NCBI RefSeq assembly: GCF_025403405.1
Contig: NZ_JANEZT010000012.1
Coordinates: forward strand, 1 to 38,728
Direction of reading: 5' to 3'
Length of the DNA: 38,728 nt
Origin: Frankia tisae
GTDB taxonomy: Bacteria > Actinomycetota > Actinomycetes > Frankiales > Frankiaceae
A program made the position numbers and the translations under genes. Below are positions 26,101-32,506 of this stretch, one piece after another (within the stretch, counting starts at the first letter, position 1; each line of letters begins with the position of its first letter). The notes beneath the pieces are model-generated. The model had not been told where the DNA came from, ran no database searches, and worked only from the letters and a program-made list of their open reading frames with translations.

Positions 26101-26625
26101 CGCCTGGTTCGACGCCGGCTCCTCGGCGGCTCCCGTTCCGTCCTTGGCAGCCCCCGCCGACGCCTCGCCAGCCCCCGCCGACGCCTCGCCAGCCCCGGCC
26201 GGCGAGGCGGCGAACCAGTCAGTGGGCAGCTCCAGTCGCAGGGTGGCCTGGGTGGTGCCACCGGGCCAGGTCGCGAACCAGGTGATGGCCACGGTCTGAC
26301 CGGCGGCGGCCGCCGCGACGTCGGTCGGCAGGTCCACCGGGCGGGTCAACGGCGTCTCGATCGTGGCCGGCGCGTCCGGTGGCACGGGTTGGCACCAGGA
26401 GTCGAGCAGCCAGCGCCGCAGTGCCTCGGGCGTCGAGCCGGCCACCTCCACTCGGATCGCGGGCAGCCGCTGGCCGTCCCGCTCGGCGATCAGGCGGATG
26501 CGGGGCATCACGTAGCCTTGGTCGAGGACCCCGCCGGGGCTGGCCGCCCAGCCGTCACCCATCCACGGTTGGTAGGGCTCGCGCAGCGCGGCACCCGGGG
26601 TGGATCGGATCACGAACCCGCTCAT
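23191..26625 (-). CDS. Giant Hsp70/actin-fold (ASKHA) ATPase
   Basis: A 1144-residue ATPase of the Hsp70/actin superfamily. The phosphate-1 loop FTVIDFGTTAITATMSY is near residues 178-194, the phosphate-2 loop VIDIGGGTTDIALVRL at about 528-543, and the adenosine-type motif LCGRTSGMPMVRQAV near 742-756. Some 340 residues separate the two phosphate loops, far more than in DnaK, so a large insert sits in the first lobe. Residues 1-175 and the last 300 are beta-rich extensions with no canonical DnaK substrate domain. The ATG at 26625 has GGGAGGA seven bases upstream. The dynamin-like GTPase gene ends about 70 bases upstream. The layout recalls the SrfB-type Hsp70-like proteins encoded with GTPases in enterobacteria, but homology to them is untested. 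Confidence 0.82.
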   Translation of the reverse strand: MSGFVIRSTPGAALREPYQPWMGDGWAASPGGVLDQGYVMPRIRLIAERDGQRLPAIRVEVAGSTPEALRRWLLDSWCQPVPPDAPATIETPLTRPVDLPTDVAAAAAGQTVAITWFATWPGGTTQATLRLELPTDWFAASPAGAGEASAGAGEASAGAAKDGTGAAEEPASNQAIGFTVIDFGTTAITATMSYRDKVDLTTPIDYHQAEVLAKEFATLLSAEAPAEVEVDAWATLRARLAEELGARGESRDLADIAAFLADGMDDNQAVVSSVAAAVEVVARQADSPAVRALARLRDDCFRAAFAVPPRDLTGMFPVTYSADDDTYSTLSSAVHITDLRRLDLRLWHREVPPPGVEVTVRGLKSEFRNLGAPPRLDSLAEFRQLDADAQRAAAKHTSADLVERAFAALRNPLEDFAARDPRITRTIDTEEKRRQLRGRIVVTYPTMMPPDVREHLMAVVGRAFRDPVTGRDADTGDSTFDEGVGAALYFTMLTVGASEELGAELLRAGAHPVRTGGGGGRWRRIILVIDIGGGTTDIALVRLNLTEIEADAYGRRFELRPEVLGATGHPQLGGNYLTLRVLYWIKALIADELLAWKAGTDGGHGPENAAAPGGHRSFAARILDQGAAKPVPGAVRRELDRLVPTHGAQRAAVFAKLWDEAEQAKKALGARDRVMGKPYPIPNAQTLVDLPAQFADAPAIELHLSPADFARVVRPVVDRAAQIAADLVVGVFSAAPDDALALDQIALCGRTSGMPMVRQAVVDRLAVTDLREGTPLVWNEDAVVVEERSAKEAVSMGVAWAVGFGHSVRYAQADDSGVDRVALRTGLQIETNTLVTRLPCSFDLVGAIGGPDRVLRMGDPLVCGVAGTRPSARSRWMELRNDVELFRPIDATVPIQWARFRVRDHAGGHDVTGERWAGSSQHHGPRVLMQVVVDDGLRASVNLSLGRGHIKVEGPGVDVGAALPSTSGGGNHRHFGSTSGERKITGWPWPIVAVAKGQDARKAGTLVLPVPVDASSAFPETFVLVAPREPAEQPGRLVRGVLSRIPLPPPGRTGFWELVALPPEGAPETLGELAVPPVEAAPGAVHLLSLDATGRARIHLGWPEYLAARDLAEVELRPGAVLTVPMSPTVQDFDADLYPFNGTH
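26149..26204. repeat. In-frame 21-bp repeat in the ASKHA gene
   Basis: AGCCCCCGCCGACGCCTCGCC occurs twice in tandem (26149-26169, 26170-26190) with a third partial copy. It encodes GEASAGA repeats in the linker just before the first phosphate loop. Confidence 0.8.
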
Positions 26626-26692
26626 CGGGCTTCCTCCCGTTCTCGCTTCCACATCGCCGGCCCACGCCGGCCCTGCCGTCGACGTGCTGGGC

Positions 26693-29233
26693 TCACGACC
26701 CGCTGCCGGAGGTCCGGAGCAGCTCCTCGAGGTGCCGCGCCGACGGGATGCCGGCGCCGAGGTTGTCGAGGTAGCGGTCGAGGACCGGCCCGATCCGGGC
26801 GAGCAGCTCGACGATCTCGCCCTGCACGAGTTCGGTCAGCCGGCTCTCGGCCGCCAGCCGCATCCGGTTCACGGTGAACACGTGGCGGTCCCGGTGGGAC
26901 TGCGAGCGGTTCACCTCGTCCGTCACGCGGATGACCTCCGGATGCCACGGCAGCCTCCGGTCGGGGTCGAAGGGGGCCGCCCTGCGCCGGCGGTCCTGGC
27001 GGGCTTCCGCGGCGGCTGCGGCCGAGTCGAGTCCGGTCAGCCAGGTGGCGACCCGGTGCCGCATTCTGGCGTCGCCGACGAGGCGGTCGATGCGGCTGAC
27101 CCGGTCGGGGAACAGCCGTACGACGAGCGCCCGGATCCGCTCGTCGGCCAGCCGCGGCTCCAGCAGTGCGAAGCGCTCCCGCTGGCGGCCTTCCCAGTCG
27201 CCGACGACGTCGAGCAGAACCGCGCGGTACCTCGTGACGAGGGAGGCCGCGCTGCGGGCGAACTGGTCGACGAGCACGCTGCCGTGGTTCGGCACGGCCA
27301 CGCCGTTCGTCGCGCCGTACTGCGGATTGTCGGGTCGGGGGCCGAGGTCGTCGTCGACATCGTCGTCGACCGGCCCGTCATCGAACGGGTGGTCGTCGGG
27401 GTGGCCGCTGCCTGCGGGGCCGGTGGCCTGGTCCAGCTGGCGGATCCACGGATGGGTCGCGTCCAGTCGATCGATGATTATTCCCCAGTGCGGCCAGCTG
27501 TCGACCTCCTGCCGGGAATCGGCCGCGATCGCCCGCAGCAGGGCAACGCGCGTGCCGTCCCGCTCGGTTGTCAGCCGATGCGGGGCGCGGAAGTGGGCGA
27601 GGTCGCGGCGCATCGCGTTGGTGGCGGCGGCGAGCTCGCCGACCAGCTCGCGCAGGTCCCGCCCATCCTGGTCCGACGTCGGCGTGTTCCGGTTGCGCAA
27701 CCAGGTCAGCTGCTCGGCGTAGCGGCTCGTGGCGAGATCGAGCCGCTGCTCCGCCCGGCGCAGCTGGGCGATCTTGTTGGCGAGGCCGTGCACGCGGGCG
27801 TGCTCCTCGACCACGCGGCGCAGCTCCGACAGACCGCTGTCGTAGCCGTACTCGCCCAGCAGCTCGGCGATCCGCCGTCCCGGACGTCCCTCGTCGCCGC
27901 GTGCGAGAGCCTGCCCGGTGGCGCTCCACGCGCTGCGCTGCGCGACGGCCGACACCGCGTCGATGCCCGGGGGAGCGACGCCCGCGCCGGCCAGCGCCGC
28001 CAGCGCCGACACCAGCACGAGGCGGTCGAGCGGTTCCCCCCGAGCCTGGCTGCGCACGGTGAGGTTCTCGGCGGCGACGCACACATCCCGCAACAGCGAG
28101 GCCCGGTCCAGCAGGCCGTTCAACCGGGTCGCGGGGGCGCCGACGGGGGGACCCACCTGGTCGAAGAAGTTCGCGGCGACCACGGTCGCCCGGTTGAGGT
28201 CGTCGTCGCCGTAGCCGAGCGTGCGCAGCTGTGCGTAGTAGGCCTCCAACGGGTGCGTCACCGGCTTGGGCGCGTGCAGGACGGCGAGGATCGCGTCGAT
28301 GCCGCGCAGCTCGTGTCGGCTCAGGTAGAGATCCCGGCTGCCGGAGCCGTCGGCGCCGAGCCCGGGGAAGTCCCGGATCTCCACCTCCAACCCGTGCAGG
28401 TCCTCCAGGGGCCAGGCCCGCGGGTCGACCGACACCGTGCAGACGATCCGGCGGATCAGCGGGAACGCCGCCGCGAGGTGTTCGGTTCCCAACGGATCAG
28501 CCCAGGTCAACGGCCGGCGGCGGGGTCGATACTCGGGATAGGCGGTGGGCACGGCGCTCTGGGCGGGCAGGTTCACCCCTTCGGCGATCAGCCCGGGGTC
28601 GATGCGCCAGGGCCGCCCGCCCAGCGCCGCGGGCTGCTGGTGGACCTCGCCGAGTGCGTCCCGGATCCGAGCGAGCTCCAGCGCCATCTGCTTGCCGAGG
28701 TTGTCCGGGCCGGCCTTCCCCCACAGCCGCGTGCGGCACCAGGCGTCGACCCGTTCCCAGCCCTCGGCGCGGGGCCGGGCGCCCCGCAGCGAGTCGGCCT
28801 CCAGATCCAGGCCGGACGCCTCGCTGTGCTCGACGAGCCGGTCGAGGATGAACGTGATGCACGCGTCGATCTCGTCCACCGTCATGAACTCGACGGTCGC
28901 CTCGGTGATGCTGGTAGGCGCGCCGACAGTCCCGGCGCGCAGCCGCAGGACGGTCACGTTCCCCGTGGTCGGCGACGGATTCGTCGGCAGGAGGCGAGGT
29001 GCGCCGAGCAGCGCGCCGAGCAGCGCCGACTTCCCGTTGGAATACCCGCCGACGGTGGCGATGGACACCGGTGCGGAGGCCTTGTCGAGGATCGAGGTGG
29101 CGAGGTCGCGGATCTCCTGGCGAAGCTCGGTCAACCGACCTGGGCCCGACTCGGGCGGTGGGTCGTTCGCCAGGCCGGTGAGCGCGTCCGCCGCCTTCCT
29201 GCGGAGCGCAGCGATCTGTTCGTACTCGGTCAT
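26693..29233 (-). CDS. Dynamin-like large GTPase
   Basis: An 846-residue GTPase of dynamin style. The G1 loop is GGYSNGKSALLGALLG (GGYSNGKS at 62-69) and is followed by LLPTNPSPTTGNVTVLRL, the usual G2 threonine region of bacterial dynamins. G3 is DFPG at 288-291 and a G4-like NFFD is at 355-358. Long helices follow, with an acidic linker near 605-630 (FDDGPVDDDVDDDLG). No membrane helix is seen; membrane contact would come from an amphipathic tip or from the DUF4407-like partner. The ATG at 29233 overlaps the stop of the upstream membrane-protein gene (TGATG), so the two are translationally coupled. Bacterial dynamins remodel or guard membranes, including in phage defence; which applies here is not known. 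Confidence 0.85.
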   Translation of the reverse strand: MTEYEQIAALRRKAADALTGLANDPPPESGPGRLTELRQEIRDLATSILDKASAPVSIATVGGYSNGKSALLGALLGAPRLLPTNPSPTTGNVTVLRLRAGTVGAPTSITEATVEFMTVDEIDACITFILDRLVEHSEASGLDLEADSLRGARPRAEGWERVDAWCRTRLWGKAGPDNLGKQMALELARIRDALGEVHQQPAALGGRPWRIDPGLIAEGVNLPAQSAVPTAYPEYRPRRRPLTWADPLGTEHLAAAFPLIRRIVCTVSVDPRAWPLEDLHGLEVEIRDFPGLGADGSGSRDLYLSRHELRGIDAILAVLHAPKPVTHPLEAYYAQLRTLGYGDDDLNRATVVAANFFDQVGPPVGAPATRLNGLLDRASLLRDVCVAAENLTVRSQARGEPLDRLVLVSALAALAGAGVAPPGIDAVSAVAQRSAWSATGQALARGDEGRPGRRIAELLGEYGYDSGLSELRRVVEEHARVHGLANKIAQLRRAEQRLDLATSRYAEQLTWLRNRNTPTSDQDGRDLRELVGELAAATNAMRRDLAHFRAPHRLTTERDGTRVALLRAIAADSRQEVDSWPHWGIIIDRLDATHPWIRQLDQATGPAGSGHPDDHPFDDGPVDDDVDDDLGPRPDNPQYGATNGVAVPNHGSVLVDQFARSAASLVTRYRAVLLDVVGDWEGRQRERFALLEPRLADERIRALVVRLFPDRVSRIDRLVGDARMRHRVATWLTGLDSAAAAAEARQDRRRRAAPFDPDRRLPWHPEVIRVTDEVNRSQSHRDRHVFTVNRMRLAAESRLTELVQGEIVELLARIGPVLDRYLDNLGAGIPSARHLEELLRTSGSGS

Positions 29234-30630
29234 CAGGAGTTCCCCTTCCCTGCCCCCGGTGGCCGGCGCGCCCGCCATTCCAGCGACCGCACCCCGTTGC
29301 GTTCGACGAAATCGATGTAGTCCAGTTCGGTGGTGTGCCAGGCCCGCATACCCGCCCGAGCCACGCTCGCCTCCAGGGCCGTCGCGTAGCGACGGGCGTC
29401 GAACATCGTGGCGTTGTGCTCGCTGAGCGCGGCGTCCTGCAGCGCGATGGCCTCGTCGTAGGGGCTCGGCCGGGCGAGCATCTTGATGACCAGCGGCAGC
29501 AGGTCGAAGGCCAGCAGGGTCCCTCGGATGATCCACAGCCACTGGGCGAGCGACCGGTTCTCGTGCACGATCTGGTTGAGGGCCGCATGGCGGGCGAGGA
29601 AACCGTCGCTGCGCGCCACCTTGGCGAGAAAGTCGGCGGGAGCGGCCGGCAACGGCTTCGCCGTCAGGCCCTGGACCGACCGATCGGTGGTGTTGCGCTC
29701 CCGGATCTCCGCCTGGAGCGCGTCATTCCTGGTGTTGTAGTCACTGACGAGAAGGTGGTAGGCCTTTCCGGTCGGCAGGAACTCCTCCGCGGGGGTGATG
29801 TGGGCACCCTGGTCGGTCACCTGCGTGAACAGCCCGTCGACCACCGGCTGGTCGGCGCCGATCCTTGTGTCGAGGCTCGCGAGTTTCGCCTGGAGCGGGG
29901 CGAGTTCTTCGGCCCGCAGCTGCTCCCGCTTGTCCTGGATGAGGGTGTGGTGGGTGTCGGCGAGTTTCTGATTGACCTCGGGGGCGAAGATGATGAGCAG
30001 CAGCGCTTCGCTGACGAGCAGCGCCGCGAGGACCGCGAGCGTGAAACGCAACGCGTACTTCGCGAGGGTCGACACCCGGGACGGCGCCGGGTCGAGGTCG
30101 GGCGGCACGGGCCGCCAGCCGGCGGCGGGTCCGGTGTTGTCGGGGAGGTCCGGGGCGCCGGGGGGAGCCGCGGCCGCGGGCCGGTTGGCCGCCGCCTCGG
30201 CCGCGGCGCCCGGCGAGCGATCCGGCGCGAGCAGCCCGGTCACCAGCACGGTGTCGTCGCCTGCGCCGCGTCGGCCCGCCCGGCCGCGTCGACGGCGCTC
30301 GGACCGGTGTGACCGGGGCCGTTTGGGTTCCATCACGATCACCCGGTCGGCGGCGAAGATGAACATCGCCCACAGCAGCCCGAACGGTAACAGCAACGGA
30401 TTGAAGTGACCGACCACCACCGAGCCGAACACCGTGAACGAGGTGGCAGCCAGGATCGCGACGAGCAGCAGGAACAGGCCGTACGCGGAGTAGAGCAGCC
30501 GCAGGCGGATGCTCCCCAGCTTGGTGGGGTCCACGCCCGCGCACCACAGCAGCACTCGGGTCGGTGGGGATGCCCGCCGGACCTGCGGTAGCGCGTCCTC
30601 GGCCGGGCGGGACGCGGTCGGATCTGACAT
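29233..30630 (-). CDS. DUF4407-like four-helix membrane protein
   Basis: A 465-residue inner-membrane protein. Four helices are predicted: LLYSAYGLFLLLVAILAA, LLLPFGLLWAMFIFAADRVIV, FTLAVLAALLVSEALLLIIF and LWIIRGTLLAFDLLPLVI. The second helix with its trailing Asp-Arg and the spacing of the others fit DUF4407. A basic and Pro-rich loop separates helices 2 and 3. Between helices 3 and 4 is a long, partly coiled region (DKREQLRAEELAPLQAKLASL) that probably lies outside the membrane. The ATG at 30630 has GGGGGAGA just upstream. It is first in an operon with the dynamin-like GTPase and probably anchors that complex. DUF4407 function is unknown. Confidence 0.82.
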   Translation of the reverse strand: MSDPTASRPAEDALPQVRRASPPTRVLLWCAGVDPTKLGSIRLRLLYSAYGLFLLLVAILAATSFTVFGSVVVGHFNPLLLPFGLLWAMFIFAADRVIVMEPKRPRSHRSERRRRGRAGRRGAGDDTVLVTGLLAPDRSPGAAAEAAANRPAAAAPPGAPDLPDNTGPAAGWRPVPPDLDPAPSRVSTLAKYALRFTLAVLAALLVSEALLLIIFAPEVNQKLADTHHTLIQDKREQLRAEELAPLQAKLASLDTRIGADQPVVDGLFTQVTDQGAHITPAEEFLPTGKAYHLLVSDYNTRNDALQAEIRERNTTDRSVQGLTAKPLPAAPADFLAKVARSDGFLARHAALNQIVHENRSLAQWLWIIRGTLLAFDLLPLVIKMLARPSPYDEAIALQDAALSEHNATMFDARRYATALEASVARAGMRAWHTTELDYIDFVERNGVRSLEWRARRPPGAGKGNS

Positions 30631-30697
30631 GTCTCCCCCTCTCGCCCGTTCGCGCACGGTAGGAGAGGCAGGGCCAATCCGGCGACCTCACCTGTAG

Positions 30698-30726
30698 TTG
30701 ACGAATTCGGCGTCATCGACTATTCG
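30698..30726 (+). promoter_or_regulatory. Promoter for the cyclase-fold gene, probably leaderless
   Basis: TTGACG (30698-30703) and TATTCG (30721-30726) are separated by exactly 17 bases, the best promoter match in the window. The ATG at 30733 lies only seven bases after the -10 box and has no ribosome-binding site, so transcription should start at or next to the ATG. The divergent DUF4407 operon starts about 70 bases away. Confidence 0.6.
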
Positions 30727-30732
30727 TCCGGC

Positions 30733-31593
30733 ATGAGCGTGGATCGACGATCGTTGCTCGGCCAGCGGCGGCTCCTGCACGCCGTGGACATCGCTGGCTT
30801 CGGATCCCTGCCCGGCCACCGGCAGAAGGAGGCCCAGAAGGTTCTCAAGAGGCTGATGCGCCGCGCCTTCGCGGATGCGGTGGCGAATCCCGGCGAGGTG
30901 TATCTCGAGGGCGACAAGGGTGACTCGGCCCTCGTGGTGTTGCCGGCAGCCATCAACGAGGCCCGCACCGTCGCGGACCTGGTCCGGTCCATCCGCAACC
31001 AGGTGAGCACCCATAACCGGCGCGGTGCCTTTCCGCAGCCGTTGCGGCTGCGGCTCGCCCTCGGCCAGGGAGTTGTCGCCGGGGCGAGTCCGAAGGGGGG
31101 GCTCAGCGGCGCGGACGTCATCAGGGTTTTTCGCATGCTCGACGCCGCCCCCACCAAGGACGCGCTGACCGAGGACCCGTCCCGTCAGCTTGTTCTCGTG
31201 CTGACTGAGGACCTGTTCACCAGCGTGGTCGTACCCGCGGATTCCGAGCTGCAGCCACAGGATTTCACCATCATCACCGTGCAGGAACGGGACGCCGAAG
31301 CCCCGGTGGACGCCTATCTCTGGGTCGGGCCCGGGATCGGCGTCGAGGGCGAGGGGCCGGTGGACCGGCGCTCGGGACCCGGCGCCGGACCCCAGGTGCG
31401 GGGCGCCACCGATCTGGCCACCGGGAAGACAGCCGTGCACGCCACGGATGCCCCGGCCACGGATGTGCCTGCCACGGATGCCCCGGCTGCGCCCGGTGCC
31501 GACGGTCGGCCCACCGGCCGCGTGCAGCCGAGGGGGCTGGTGCCGCCCGAACGGATCGGTGAATGGTTCATCGAGCGTCCGTTCGGGCCCTGA
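30733..31593 (+). CDS. Class III nucleotide-cyclase-fold protein
   Basis: A 286-residue protein whose first 180 residues resemble a class III nucleotide cyclase domain. LHAVDIAGFGS carries a first metal-type Asp (D19), LEGDKGDSALVVLP a second (D64), with RLRLALGQGVVAG as the following strand. The last 90 residues are a Pro/Ala/Asp/Thr-rich tail with short ATDxPATD repeats, ending in a conserved-looking PPERIGEWFIERPFGP. Whether it makes a cyclic nucleotide or only binds one is open, because the substrate-specifying residues are not recognisable. It diverges from the DUF4407/dynamin/ASKHA operon and converges on the next gene with 28 bases between. No Shine-Dalgarno sequence is present. Confidence 0.68.
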   Translation: MSVDRRSLLGQRRLLHAVDIAGFGSLPGHRQKEAQKVLKRLMRRAFADAVANPGEVYLEGDKGDSALVVLPAAINEARTVADLVRSIRNQVSTHNRRGAFPQPLRLRLALGQGVVAGASPKGGLSGADVIRVFRMLDAAPTKDALTEDPSRQLVLVLTEDLFTSVVVPADSELQPQDFTIITVQERDAEAPVDAYLWVGPGIGVEGEGPVDRRSGPGAGPQVRGATDLATGKTAVHATDAPATDVPATDAPAAPGADGRPTGRVQPRGLVPPERIGEWFIERPFGP

Positions 31594-31621
31594 GAGCAGG
31601 GCTGTCGGCCGCCGCGCGGAT

Positions 31622-32434
31622 CTATGGACGTGCCGCCGAGTGCGGTGGCAGCGCGACGCGGAAGCGGACCGGCTCCCGGGCCGGTGCCGGGACGTCCTGG
31701 AACCGGCCCCGACGGAGGCGGCGGACCTCCGCTTCGGCGCTGAGAGTGCCGGCCAGCTCGGCGGCGGCGGCCGGCAGCTCCAGCAACACCATCCCGGCGA
31801 TGTGCCGATGCCACAGCGGCCGGCCCGGCTGGCCCTGGAACGTCCAACCGAACGTGCGGTTGCCCTCTCCGAACGGGGTGCACACCGGCCGTGCCTCGAC
31901 CGGCGGGGCCGGGTCGCCTCCCCTGGCGACGACGTACTCGCCGAACTGGGCCGCGAGCCCGCTGAACTCGCGCAGCCACCGGTCGTCGATCGTGGACGCG
32001 CGGTCGTCCTCCGCCGCCGCCCTCGGCTCGGCCGGGACCTCGACGACCTCCCGGCTGGGAGCAAGCTGTAACGCTGCGGCGTACTCGCCGTCGATGTCGA
32101 CGCTGACCCGCACCCGGCCGTAGCTCAGCTCGCCGGGCAGCTCGTCGAGGTCGAACGGGATCGGCACGGCGAGGTGGCGCATCGACTCCACCCCGACGCG
32201 CAGGAAGAAGGACGCCGGGAACTCCTCCGGTGGCATGATCGACGGGATGATGTAGCTGAACGTGACGCCGCCGACCTCGGACTCGTCCTGCTCGCCGTCC
32301 CTGCTCAGAGTGCTTTCCGTGATGACGAAGGCGCGACGGGCGAGGATCTCGTCGGCTCGCAACGGTCGCATCATCGGTACCGGCGGCGGCGAGATCGGCT
32401 CGCCCGGCTGATCCGACGCATCACCCGAATACAC
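31622..32434 (-). CDS. Unrecognised beta-rich protein
   Basis: A 270-residue protein I do not recognise. It has no signal peptide or membrane segment. The N-terminal half alternates short hydrophobic strands (FPASFFLRVGVESM, YGRVRVSVDIDGEY), and the C-terminal half has TFGWTFQGQPGRPLWHRHIAGMVLLELPAAAAEL. The GTG at 32434 has AAGGGGG seven bases upstream. It diverges from the CHAT protease gene with 72 bases between, so the two may share control. A substrate, inhibitor or sensor of the protease is possible from position only. Confidence 0.65.
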   Translation of the reverse strand: MYSGDASDQPGEPISPPPVPMMRPLRADEILARRAFVITESTLSRDGEQDESEVGGVTFSYIIPSIMPPEEFPASFFLRVGVESMRHLAVPIPFDLDELPGELSYGRVRVSVDIDGEYAAALQLAPSREVVEVPAEPRAAAEDDRASTIDDRWLREFSGLAAQFGEYVVARGGDPAPPVEARPVCTPFGEGNRTFGWTFQGQPGRPLWHRHIAGMVLLELPAAAAELAGTLSAEAEVRRLRRGRFQDVPAPAREPVRFRVALPPHSAARP

Positions 32435-32506
32435 GTATCGCCCCCTTGGTCACCTTGGGTGCATCACAATACGGACGAGACTGATCAGCGGTGACGGGGG
32501 ATACCG

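Noticed and set aside
26600-29320. 906-residue plus-strand frame
   Set aside because: Shadow of the dynamin-like gene, which has intact G motifs.
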